Positions 13,155 through 23,400 of a stretch of 64,000 bases of DNA are shown here, piece after piece. Below the pieces are notes generated by a model. It ran no database searches, was not told the DNA's origin, and saw nothing but the letters and a program-made list of their open reading frames with translations. Source of the DNA: Hymenopellis radicata (Eukaryota; Basidiomycota; Agaricomycetes; Agaricales; Physalacriaceae); assembly GCA_015501595.1 (NCBI GenBank), contig JADNRX010000177.1, positions 1 to 64,000 on the forward strand, written 5' to 3'. A program made the translations under genes and the position numbers. How positions within the stretch are numbered: position 1 is the stretch's first letter; each line of letters starts with the position of its first letter.

Positions 13155-15310
13155 ATGGATTCCCCGCTCATCTTCTACCTGTCCGCCTTCACTTCGCTGT
13201 GTGTCGTCGCGGTATCCTCATGCCGCCTTCTTCGACGCCGTCTTCTATCTGTTGAAACGGGCATGAACGATCTCCCCTTTCTCGGTGTGAAGACCGACAC
13301 GAAAATTCCAGGAACCGCTGTGGTCTGTGGTGGAAGGTATGCCGCTTTTATCCCGACTCTATTTCCTAGTGCTAAGGCCTTGAACTTCAAAGCATCGCGG
13401 GCCTGCTTACCGCGCGCGCTTGTCATGACCACTTCGAACGCGTTCTCATCGTCGAACCAGAGGCATGGCTCTCCACCGAAGAAGGCCGACTAGTCCATTC
13501 TCGGAACCAAACGCAAGCGCGATCGCGTCTAATCCAGTACTCGTCCATTCAGGGTACTAAGATCCTCTTATTGATGATGCGCGTCGCCATGCTTACTAAT
13601 GTCTACAGCGAATCTGTGCTTTCTATACGCCGGTCTTAGCGCCCTTTTCCCTAACTTCGGTGACGCCTGTCACGAATCTGATATTAGGTGCGCCATACTT
13701 ATATTCGCCCACTCCTCCTGGCAACGCTCATAATGGTACAGCATCGCTCCTGGCGATTATTCGGTCAACTTCTGGGGAACGTTCTACAAAGTTCCTTACG
13801 CGCAGTATCTTGGGAACCTTCCGAAAACGTTCTATGCCTCTCGTAAGGCGTTGGAGACGCTGATACGCCGATTGGCGCTCAACCCAAAGAGTTTTCCCAA
13901 TATCCAGCAGATGGTAGGCACGGTCGTTGGGGTTACCACCGATCCCGCCAAGCCCGGATATCTGCGACAGGTCAGCGTGCGCACGCAAGACGGTATTTTC
14001 GACATAGATGCTGCCTTGGTCGTTGGTGAGCACCCTCTTCACACATTTGAGCTTGGGCTGATAATTCGACAGACTGCACCGGACCGACTCAAGCCGGCCT
14101 CAAATGGCTACAGCGCGCTGGATTCGGAGCGTCCCTCGACAGCCTCACAGTGAGCTTTGATGCGAAGATGCACTACTCCAGTTGTCGCATGGTCGTGTCG
14201 CCATCCCTCGCGAAACGCCTCCCAGTTCCCGGCGGATTCGACAACCTTGGTGGATCAGTCATACAGCTTTTCCCGGATATGCGCAAGGATGGGACCTACT
14301 TTGGATGCCTTAAGGACGTTGGTAACGAGGAGATCGGCACTGAGAGTGAGTCATTCCATCTTGATGTCACTTCATTGCTCATGAGAGCGTAGTCTTCCTG
14401 TGTTGTGGAGGATGGGGGATCCAGGACCTGCCTCGTAACCTCGCCGGTATTCGCCAGTATGCGGCTTCTATTCATGTTACTCAGCCCATTCCGGGTTGGG
14501 TTTGGCAGTTTTTGGATCTGCTGGAGGAGGTTGAGGATACGCTGACGTGTAGTCTGGTTCGCGTTCGTACGTGATTCAGTTCATTTTAAGTGATACCTCC
14601 ATCCTCATTCCACGTCAGCGGCATCGTTCTGGACGCACTTGGAGAGCGCGCCAAGTTTACCTGCGAATTGGATTGCGATTGGCGATAGCGTGTCGCGCGT
14701 GAATCCGCTCTTATCGTAAGTCTCTCCTGTATCCGCCGTGCTTCGTCTCACACTTCATTAGGCAAGGATGTCCCAAGGCACTTTTAGGAGTTTTGTCTAT
14801 GAATACGCTACTGTACAAGATGGACAAAACGAAGGCCATACCTGCCAATTTCTCACGTCAATTCTTCAACGCGCAAGCTGACAAGATTAAGCAACTATGG
14901 TAAGACGCCGCGTTCTTCAATAAACAATCACATACTGATTTCTTCACAGGGAGAGTGGGAAGGCACTGGGTTCGTCGATCGTTCGGCGCATCTTACTATC
15001 GATCTCACGACATCATGATATTTACAGACTACGGGCGGTCAACGACGGAGCCTGCACCCGGAGAAACGCTTGAAGTTGGATCATTTACGCGGTGGTTCAT
15101 GCGCCATCTTCAGCTTCTTGCCCTTACGGTAAGTTCACTGTGATATGAGAAGGGCGTGCATTAACCTGTTTGCAACAGGACGACCAGGCTGGGTCTACCA
15201 TTTGGCATAGCCAGATGATGATAAACAGTACCTCCATTGACGCGCTGCATCCGGTGTTACTCGGGAAAGTGCTTTGGTTGGCCGGCAAGCTCTGGTTGAA
15301 GGGCGAGTGA
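13155..15310 (+). CDS. Membrane-anchored FAD-dependent monooxygenase, copy 2
   Basis: Paralogue of the gene at 7302-9526, with the same predicted role. It starts MDSPLIFYLSAFTSLCVV (hydrophobic anchor), then KIPGTAVVCGG, the intron 13337-13392, and SIAGLLTAR for the dinucleotide-binding loop. Further on come FERVLIVEPEAWLS, LPKTFYASRKALETLIRRL, DCTGPTQAGLKWL, a CCGGWGIQDLP segment, LPANWIAIGDSVSRVNPL, and at the end DDQAGSTIWHSQ with a stop at 15308-15310. A TAA at about 13731 falls inside a 54-nt intron (13688-13741), so it does not break the protein. All junctions keep the frame, so the gene appears functional. It is divergent from copy 1, and the degraded third copy lies just downstream on the other strand. 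Confidence 0.87.
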
Positions 15311-15639
15311 AGCGTGTCGCATGCCATGATGACCATGATATTTAATGTCGCTCATATAATGATACAGTACCTTTGTACTATTTGGACATTCGATACCTTT
15401 AATTTCAATTTCATGCCAGTGAGATGTTGCCGTGTGCGTCTCAGACTCAATCTAATCGAATTGGAGTGGTTAGATTCACTACATACTCATACTCATACTT
15501 TGATGAGGAAAGCTAACGCACCCGATGTCAGACGCCGCAAGATTGAGGAACAAACGGAGCAATCCGTTGTACAGATGGCAGGCGAGGCTCCCTACAAGCG
15601 GTCAGAAGAGAAAAGCCAAGATGTCGAATTCCGATTACC

Positions 15640-16010
15640 GTGGAGGGAATGATATTGAATCATCCTTGAGCGTGTCTGAGTTTGGGTCTATGACTGCACA
15701 GGATGTCCCTCCTCAGCGGATAACCAGCTCGGGTTCTATCACAACGACACGCTCAAAGTGGTCGTGGCAAGCCTGAGCGTCCAGGACCAACGCTGCATGA
15801 CAAGGTGAGCCGCCTGAGATCATGAAGAGGATACCAATGCTACCTTCCGCCACAGACGACGGCCTGTGACAGGAAGCTTTGCCTTTCGTGTGACACCCAG
15901 TGAACGTAGAGTCTCAACTGAGAGGAGATGACGCCGTACGACGTGCCACGCAGACCAAAGTGGCAAAGGCGTACAGAGCAGACATTAGAGTACGAATAAT
16001 GATTGGAGCG
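15640..16010 (-). pseudogene. Decayed third copy of the FAD monooxygenase (5' part only)
   Basis: Read on the minus strand from about 16000, fragments of the family N-terminus appear in shifting frames. They run in order: a start with hydrophobic residues and CVARR, LGVTRKAKLP, AVVCGGR, GSIGILF, CHDHFERVVVIEPE, then WLSAEEG and TQTQTRSRMIQY. There are several frame changes and at least one stop (after the residues matching VQS). Where copies 1 and 2 have an intron after the GG, this copy keeps only a few bases. Nothing of the middle or C-terminal part was found. It is an inverted, truncated relic beside copy 2. Confidence 0.75.
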
Positions 16011-16333
16011 TCAGAGGGCAGTCAACACCGCAAAGTAAAATGCGCTGGTTCTCGGGGAATATTGCTCAAAAGGTTCAAGCTTGAAGCTGAAGCGCCCAGA
16101 CTGTAATATCTGTCTCTGAGAAGTATGCCCCACCAAGGCGTTTCTCCAACAGAAGGTGGGGAGATCTTTACACGATGACTTCTTTGACGAAGAGTAAAAT
16201 TTCTTTGTCCTTGTTATGAGAAGAACCACAAATGTCACGCAGGCGATACTGGCTCAATTCGAGAAACGAGCAGCTTGATACTTCTCTACAATTGAAGTAC
16301 ATTGGCGTTTAAATTTGATCGCATACATGGGAA

Positions 16334-17557
16334 CTAATAAATTGACGGGATTTGTACCCCCGCCTCAGACAAACGGCGAAACACAGGCAATGCATGCGCT
16401 GTGACGAGCCAGACCTACGAGAAATCAGTATAACTAGGCCTGCCGATAATGGTAGCTCGCTCACGCTATACCACCAGTACGCGTCGCGATCAGCCTCTTC
16501 TGAATGATAGCGACAGTACTTCCACATTGAAAAGGCGCCCAATAGCGAGAGGATGACTGACACCGGGAGAGGCGGCTCCCAATAGTACACCAAGACGGCC
16601 GTCCAGGCCAATACTAGGGCAGTAAGCGATCCACGACCGACCCATTGGGGCTCAACGTGGGCGAGCGTGAAGCGCCCGATAGCTGCATCTCCGGCGCGGT
16701 CGCGGAAGTCCTGGGCATGTCCCTGCGAAGATTAATACATGGTTAGAGTCAGGTGTCAGCACTTACAGTAGTGGTGTGAATGGTGGCGCTGAAGAACACA
16801 GCGACAGCGGAGATCTGAGAGAGCGGTTGGTTGTGATCTAAGAATGAGGCGGCACCCATCAAAACTCAGGTCAATCAGTTCAATTTGAGGCTCACCGAAC
16901 ACGACGGTGGTTCCTGAAATGTAGACGGCGTAACCGATTGCACCCAAGAAGGATTTCATGAACCAGTTCTTCGAAAGACCGCCTTCGTTGTAAACAACGA
17001 TAGCAATGAAATACGGAATGGTGAAGTGCAAAGTGCCGTGATAGAGACTGTGCGTGAACGTAAGTCCTAGGCTGACGTAGTAGAGATTCTGGGCATCGGC
17101 CAACGAGATGCGCCCGGAAACGATAGGTCTAGTTGGCTTAGAAAGTCGATCTTCTTCAAAGCCGATGATCTACACTCTCGATAAGCGTCGACACCATATC
17201 ATTCTGCCAGAAGGAACGCACCTGGTTCTGTACCTAACGAAGGTCATCAGTGTGAGTCCGTGGAAAGACACAAAACACGGACCTCGAAGGAGAGGACGTG
17301 AAGTTCAAGCCAAATGATGCCTTGTATGAATGCCCGCAGATCGGTAGGCATAGCTAGGACACAGGACATCCCGAGCTGATTTAGTTGTCGATCAAGCGGA
17401 ACTGATGAATGAGGGCGGAAGGAGCGCGTACACTAGGAATGATAACTGGGAGGAGATCTGACTTCGAGAAGAGAAGCACGGTGCACATCATCTGCACACT
17501 TTTGCAGATGATGGCATAAACGTAGTTCGTCAAAGTCGAGAGCGGAGAGTATTTCAT
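16334..17557 (-). CDS. UbiA-family prenyltransferase or UbiA-type terpene cyclase
   Basis: UbiA enzymes are multi-helix membrane proteins that use Mg-bound prenyl diphosphates; in fungi some transfer prenyl groups and some cyclise terpenes. The start at 17557 gives MKYSPLSTLTNYVYAIICKS, followed by LLFSKSDLLPVIIPS. The first aspartate region is spread over short exons: FEVQNQ, then EDRLSKPTRPIVSGRIS. The second is the clear GHAQDFRDRAGDAAIGR. Other landmarks are LYHGTLHF, YNEGGLSKNWFMKSFLGAIGYAVY and a final helix before WLVTAHALPVFRRLSEAG. The stop is at 16334-16336. The first motif is NQ...ED rather than the textbook ND..D, as I recall for many fungal members. Its neighbours are FAD monooxygenases on both sides, which suggests a terpenoid or meroterpenoid pathway (inference). 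Confidence 0.8.
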
Positions 17558-17610
17558 CTGAGAACGGGGAGAAGACGAGAGAACTGGGGATTACCGCTCG
17601 GAACGGGGGA

Positions 17611-17619
17611 CTTTTTATA
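17611..17619 (-). promoter_or_regulatory. Probable TATA box of the UbiA gene
   Basis: TATAAAAAG on the minus strand, about 55 nt upstream of the chosen ATG at 17557, which supports that start. Confidence 0.5.
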
Positions 17620-17649
17620 CTGGATGTCCATTCGGGGAGTGTTTCCATT

Positions 17650-18470
17650 ACATAGCAGGGTGAGATTAGAATGCAGATGGCGAACGGCTGGAGGAATTGT
17701 GAGAGAATGAAGAAAATGGGTTACTTATTCTTGATGGTAAATCATGATCCTTTAGTGTATTTGGCACGTCACGTCGGGTTGAAACGAGAAAGCAGAGAAG
17801 CTACGAGAATTCCAGAGTCCAATTGACGAAAGGTAAGTGCAAGTACTTACTCGTCCCGTATCTGAATGTATTCAGAAAGATTGCGCCGGTTCTTCTGATG
17901 GTTCAACGCCGAGCAGCGTGTCTCTTTGGTTTGTGTCCCTACCACTGCGCCAAAGATAAGAAGGGAAGAAGGAAGTGTTACAGTTACAAGACGGATTCCG
18001 CTTACGCTAAGTAAGTGTTTAGTCACACCCCAGGGCTCATCCTACGGGGAGGAGAGGGTCGGCTAAGTGCCACCAGAGCGTAAACTCGAAGTGCAGCCGG
18101 GCATGTTGTCTACGAGGTCAGAGTAGGAACGCGACGAAGTACACGAGTCATCCCGCAATGCTTTCAAGTTGTTAGAACATGATCGTTTACTGTGAAAAAA
18201 GTCGAGGCAGGTTGGATAACGTAAGTAAGGGCGTCTAAGCCGAGATCGGCAGTCACCTTCGAAGGGACTTCGCCAGACTGTCGGTGGCCACAATCATTTG
18301 TTGTTGGCTTGCACGAAGTTGAAATACTCATGATAATTGAACCATTTCTCACCTGAGCTTCCACCTCGTTCTGTGACTTCTGTCACCTCCCACAGCCGAC
18401 CGGGATTACTGTTTGGAGAAAGGACGGATCCATGAGGAAGAGTGGACAGAAAGATGTAGAATAGGTTTCA
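17650..18470. other. Intergenic, no gene seen
   Basis: No convincing frame. It separates the UbiA promoter from the 3' end of the third monooxygenase gene. Confidence 0.45.
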
Positions 18471-18474
18471 GAAA

Positions 18475-19180
18475 ATCTCTAGTTGGTAGTAAATGTATGA
18501 GGGCTGCCGTACTACGAGGACCCCTGCAGCGGCGCTTGATGTCTTCCCCAGTTCAACCACCACTCGTCAACGGCATCCTTCGCGTCGTAATTGCACAGAC
18601 GGATCCAACTGCTCCAACGGACTGCCAGCTCATCTGCGTCGGCTTCGTCAGGCGCCTCATGTATGTGTAGTGTTTTCTCCATGCTCGCGTCGCGCAGATC
18701 TCGATCAGGTCCTGGAGGCATCATGGTGGCCAACAGTGCAAGCATCTCGTCCAGTGCGGCGGTCTTGCTCCTGGCGAACCGAATTTCGTGATACCCAGTC
18801 ATAAGGAACGAGATCTCGCTCTTGTCACTTATCGTCGAGAAGAGATGTGCTAGCGTAAATGCGTCTTCCATCTGAACAACCATAAGCGCCGTCTCGAAAT
18901 GAAACCTTGTACCTACCGCGAGTGTTCTAGAATGTGCGCATCTCAGTATGCGAACAGGGAAGAGAATGGATATTCATACTCACGCACTGTAAGAGCTGTT
19001 GATCTGACGAAAAATCAGATTTCGCCACGCGGCACGATTAATGAAACTGACCAAGGAAGACTTCGTTGCATCGCCAATGATGATAGCTTTATCGTGCGGA
19101 CCAACAAAAGTATTAAGATCATCAAAGGTTTGAATTGACGGATGCGCGATCCGTGACAGTTCTATGAGTTTCTTCAATCT
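18475..19180. repeat. Direct repeat B, copy 1 (3' part of the monooxygenase gene)
   Basis: This stretch matches 22226-22970 at high identity in the same orientation, beginning near AATCTCTAGTTGGTA and running through the VQMEDAFTLAHLF coding region and the preceding exon. It is the source copy, because it is part of a complete gene. Confidence 0.85.
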
Positions 19181-20480
19181 GCCGCTAATCAGTATTGTTG
19201 AAGGACACCAAGACTAGATGGCACACACAACGGAGCGTACTCCTCAGCGGAGGCCTGGAGGTCCTGCGAGTTGATGGGTTCCCAGTAGTCTCTGTCTTCA
19301 TCGTTAGCTAAACGAGGTCGTACTTTCTCCAGGACGAGAATGTAGTTGTCTCCGTGCTGCAGAGTATTTAGTGATTCAACAAAATGAATCAAGAAGAAGC
19401 TGACCAAAGAGCCGACAAGAGCATAGCCGTTCCCCATCCACATTTATCTAAAGGGCATCTACTCAGAACGATGGTACATATAACACTACGAGGGGCTAAC
19501 CGCAGAAGACGTTGCCAAGGGAGCGGTGAGCTCGTTTTGAAGCATGTCAGACACGGGAACGGGTATACTAATTCTAGAAATCATGATGCATGGGTTAGTA
19601 AGATTCCCTTGCGAAAGGCGAACATACGTACGAAATGATTTCGGTCAGAGGGAGTGAACTCGCAGCTTCCTCATTCTTCGCATCTCCACTTTGAGAAACA
19701 ATGACGTGCCGTACGATGCTGTTTCGTCCATCCGCGCCAACAATCTACAGGTAATCCAGTGCAGAGAATCATTCGTCTTCGCAGTAGCACGTACAATGTC
19801 AGCTTCAAGGAGCTCCCCGCCGGTAGATATCACGACTGAAGCTTTCTCCTTGCTTGTTGTAACGGACAACACCTCGGAGTGATACCGAACTGATACATGA
19901 TACTTCTCGCATTCCCGAAGGAGCAGACTGCAGAGGTCATAATACTGTGATGAGTCGCGGGTGAGCCATGGCCAATGCTAATGGAGCAGGCGAACCGTGA
20001 TCATGTAAAAATCGGCGCCTAGATCCACATGATCTGCGTGTAGAATCGCATGTGCCCAACCAGACGAGAGGTTTCAACTGAAAGTTTCTCCGTAAGTCTC
20101 GAAAGCGATAAATCAAGACTATAATCCACCTGAGCGGTATTCGACCCTAGCACACACTAAGCAATGAATCGAATAGATAAAGGTGCACGCACCCAGAACA
20201 TTTCAGCCACTTCTCCTGGAGCGATTGCGCAATATCGGGAAATGTGGACTTCAGCAGACGCGCCATGCTGGGAGGTACTCTTAGCCCACCCGCCCCTCTT
20301 TCCTGCAAACACGTTGAGTCATATATCCGCGGCAGAGCTGCACGAAGAACACACCTTCACCAGCGGCCCCTTCTTTTCCACAACCGTGACATTGTGCCCG
20401 GCCTTCGCCAAAATGGAAGCGCAGGTCAGTCCAGCAATGCTGGCGCCAACTACAATGAATTCAAGAGCAAGAAAGGGCAT
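18512..20480 (-). CDS. FAD-dependent monooxygenase, salicylate-hydroxylase-like
   Basis: Predicted soluble group A flavin monooxygenase acting on an aromatic or polyketide-like substrate. The start at 20480 gives MPFLALEFIVVGASIAGLTC with the GxSIxG dinucleotide loop, then HNVTVVEKKG; after an intron, GGLRVPPSMARLLK. Then ETSRLVGHMRFYTQ, DLGADFYMI, YYDLCSLLRECEKYHVSV, the second flavin motif IIVGADGRNSIVRHV (intron inside ADI/IVGADG), and near the end VQMEDAFTLAHLFSTISDK, the usual VEDA helix. The expected GDAAHP is replaced by IIIGDATKSSL at about 19060-19090, which is unusual. A one-base break near 20028 separates QIM from VDLGAD; one more G would restore the frame. The C-terminal 700 bp is duplicated at 22226-22970. 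Confidence 0.72.
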
Positions 20481-20489
20481 TTGTGAAAG

Positions 20490-21400
20490 CGGCGGTATAC
20501 GGCCCAGTGTCAAGTGAGCGATTTGTATGTTAGTCGATGAGGGGAAGGACCGCGTATCATGGCAATCAGTTTGGCAAACGTGAACACGACCTCCGCCGTA
20601 CGCGGCAACTCGTTCTACTCCGCCCTGATTGCAGCTGGTGGAGGTGACGGCACTGGCTGCGTTCATGAGCAAATATTCCCGCGGCGCGTTAGGCGAGGGC
20701 ACACGTACCCACAACCACCGGCAGGGTACGTAGACTGTAGAGCCATCAGGCTTTCCATTTCTCAATGGCACGGAAATGCTACTCACTGGCTAGAACAAGG
20801 CAGCATAACGACAGGAAGCAGGGTGACCAGTCCGAGTCGGATGTCACTGCATCTACAATCGATAATCGGTAGCCCAAATGGTACTTTGCCTGAAGACAAT
20901 ACAAGATTGGACACGAATAGCCTCGCTGTGATCAAGTAGATTGAGAACTGAAAGGAGCAAAATGATGTCAATACAGAATCCTGATGAGCGCGTGTCCGTA
21001 CTCACAAAACCACAAATGAAGGAAGGAAATCAAGTGCGCGTCAAGCACGTGTACGGAGCTTTCGGACATCGGTCCGAAGTCCTTCTCGCCAAGTATCGCG
21101 GCGGGGGAACAAAGAAGAATCGGCTCACCGGTGTCCAGCGCGATCTGCAGGCGGTTGACCCATGGAAGTCTGCACGCATTGGTAAACCTGGTAACTTGAA
21201 AATTTATTTCTTCACATCCTACGTCGCTTTGACTTCGCTTCTTCATAAGTACTGCAAAAGTACTGTAAGTAACTCCCGGTCGCACAATTATTCGAATTTT
21301 GAACTTTTCTCGACTCTGGGACGTAGACCAAGCAACGCCACCCCACAGTGGACTTTGTGGGTATTTGTGGGCGGCGCCACCTTCCTTTGCGCAAGTAGTA
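20490..21400. other. Upstream flank of the monooxygenase; no supported gene
   Basis: Open frames on both strands overlap here and none has a recognisable motif. The longest one, on the plus strand from 20941, runs straight through a MITE terminus and a duplicated segment, so it is not a credible gene. Confidence 0.4.
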
Positions 21401-22225
21401 TGCCCTTGTGCTCCGTGCTAATATTTTTCCGTATGCTCACCGTATTTTTAGTGCGCTTGGCTTGCTCGCGCCGAGCCCCACAGTTAATCCTCCAGGGCGT
21501 GGCTGTGTTCACATCTTGTCAATATTTGTACCAATGCCATCAACAAACTCTCCTTCCCACTACCACGACCGTTGTAGGGCTTAGTTTATATAGGGATGTT
21601 TGTAAACACGTTTATAAACAGGTGTTTATAAACAGTGTAAACAGGGTAGGTCGCGAACCTCCCTGTTTTTAATGTTTATAAAGGTGGCTGTGCACACCCC
21701 TCAAACGAGGCAACATGCAGTCAATTTTTTTCTCCTGTGGGCTTCCCAGCCCCAGGCCATGTCCGCCTACTAGTACTAGCTCGAGTACCTTGACCCGCGA
21801 CCACTGTCTTCCACACTCTATTCCAGTCAACAACATGTACCAACTTACTGGCTATAAGCTGGACTTGCTAATCCATGATTGTGGAAGGAGCCGTGGCCCC
21901 AGGCTTAGTTGCGCAGATGGTGAGCGAAAGCCTTCGGAGGCCTAGCGGACTTCAAATTTAATCGCACGTGACCTACTCGGCCATCTCGGCCGTGTTTATA
22001 AACCGGTTTATAAACACGCCTCTGGAGAAATTTTTTATTAAACCGTTTATTATACCCCAAAATTAATATAAACTAAGCCCTAGGTCACCGTTGGCTATGG
22101 TCTAGTCGCCATGCTGCGCAACCCACCGATCTCCGTCGTCTCCAGTATATATATCTATCAAGACCGCATTTCATTGCTATGGGCAAGCGGGAGCGGGCGA
22201 GGGAAGGGGAACGGGAACAGGATCA
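21400..22225. repeat. Direct repeat A, copy 1 (5' flank and exon 1 of the coiled-coil gene), interrupted by a MITE
   Basis: 21400-21574 and 22086-22225 together match 23090-23397, the upstream region and first exon of the coiled-coil gene. Shared landmarks are TGTGGCTGTGT, CTACCACGACCGTTG, GGCTATGGTCTAGTCGCC and the ATGGGCAAGCGGGAGCGGGC start region. The match stops in exon 1, right after the run encoding alternating Arg and Glu. Confidence 0.8.
21575..22085. mobile_element. 511-bp hAT-like MITE (non-autonomous)
   Basis: It begins TAGGGCTTAGTTTATAT and ends with the exact inverse, ATATAAACTAAGCCCTA, plus GGT. It is flanked by near-identical 8-bp direct repeats (GACCGTTG left, CACCGTTG right). 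The same sequence without the insert is at about 23246-23260, which is an empty site. Inside both ends are several copies of a GTTTATAAAC-type palindrome, as expected of transposase binding sites. It has no coding capacity. The termini resemble those of the 3.8-kb hAT element at 57164-60947. Confidence 0.8.
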
Positions 22226-22980
22226 GAAAATCAGAAATCTATAGTTGGTAAATGTGTGCGGGCTGCCGTACTACGAGGACCCCTGCAGCAGCACTTGATG
22301 CCTTCCCCAGTTCAATCACCACTCGTCAAAGGCATCATTCGCGTCATAATCGGATCCAACTGCTCCAACGGACTGCCAGCTCATCTGCGTCGGTTTCATC
22401 AGGCGTCTCATGTATGTGTAGTGTTTTCTCCATGCTCGCATCGCGCAGATCTCGGTCAGGTCCTGGAGGCATCATGGTGGCCAACAGTGCAAGTATCTCG
22501 TCCAGTGCGGCGGTCTTGCTCCAGGCGAACCGAATTTCGTGATACCCTCTCATGAGGAACGAGATCTCGCTCTTGTCACTTATCGTCGAGAAGAGATGTC
22601 CTAGCGTAAATGCGTCTTCCATCTGAACAAACAAAATAAGCGCCGTCGTGAAATGAAACCTTGTACCTACTGCTCGGAGTGATCTAGAACGTGTTAAAGT
22701 ACGCGATTACCACTATCCACAGTATAGTGTAATCGTACTTAACAGAACGTGCGCATCTCAGTACACGAACAGGGTGTACTCGGACTCACGCGGCGTTGTA
22801 AGAGCCGTTGATCTGACGAAAAATCAGATTTCGCCATACGGCACGAGTAATGAAACTTAGCATAGCCGACTTTGCTGCAGACCCAATGATAGCAGCCTCA
22901 AGATCATGAATGGTTTGAATTGTCGGCTGCGCGATCCGTGACAGGCCGAAGAGTTTACAAGAAAACTAATCGAATTTGTT
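22226..22980 (-). pseudogene. Duplicated C-terminal fragment of the FAD monooxygenase
   Basis: Copy 2 of repeat B. It keeps the sequence for VQMEDAFTLGHLFSTISDK and the exon before it, but the rest of the gene is missing, so it cannot encode an enzyme. Substitutions and small indels set it apart from the source gene at 18512-20480. It carries a 51-bp insertion at 22693-22743. Its left edge abuts exon 1 of a partial coiled-coil gene copy. Confidence 0.8.
22693..22743. mobile_element. 51-bp fold-back insertion with 7-bp target duplication
   Basis: The insert starts GTTAAAGTACGCGATTAC and ends GTAATCGTACTTAAC, so its halves pair into a hairpin with a short loop. AGAACGT stands immediately on both sides (22686-22692 and 22744-22750). 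The source copy of this duplicated region has one AGAATGT at 18929-18935 and no insert, giving a precise empty site. Confidence 0.8.
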
Positions 22981-23089
22981 AGCCGCTTTATGGGCTTGAA
23001 TACATGTTAGCTCTCGAACGAGGCGAGTCCAAGCGAGCGCGACATTGGAACTTTTTGCGGAAAACATCCGAAGTATATAGTACGCTTTT

Positions 23090-23400
23090 GTCTATTAGTG
23101 CTCCTTGCTAATATGTTTGGTCTGCTCCCTGTATTTTTACTGCGCTTGGATTGCTCGCGCACGCCACAGTTGACATTGTAATCCTCCGTCGTGTGGCTGT
23201 GTCACACTTTGTCAGTATTTGTACCATCAACAAACTCTCCTTCTCACTACCACGACCGTTGGCTATGGTCTAGTCGCCATGCTGCGCAACCTACCGATGA
23301 GCTCAGTCGTCGCCAGTACATTTTATATATCTATCAAGACGGCATTTCATTTCTATGGGCAAGCGGGAGCGGGCGCGGGAACGGGAACGGGAACAGGATA
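23090..23400. repeat. Direct repeat A, copy 2 (source copy)
   Basis: Upstream region and first exon of the coiled-coil gene, matching 21400-22225 apart from the MITE. It is taken as the source because it leads into the full gene. Confidence 0.8.

Noticed and set aside
13688..13741. In-frame TAA in FAD monooxygenase copy 2, first read as a broken gene
   Set aside because: The stop lies inside a 54-nt intron with GTGCGC donor and TACAG acceptor; copy 1 has an intron at the same place, and the frame is kept across it.
20941..21672. 243-codon open frame on the plus strand
   Set aside because: It runs across the left end of the MITE and through the duplicated flank of another gene, has no family motif, and the region is a patchwork of repeats.
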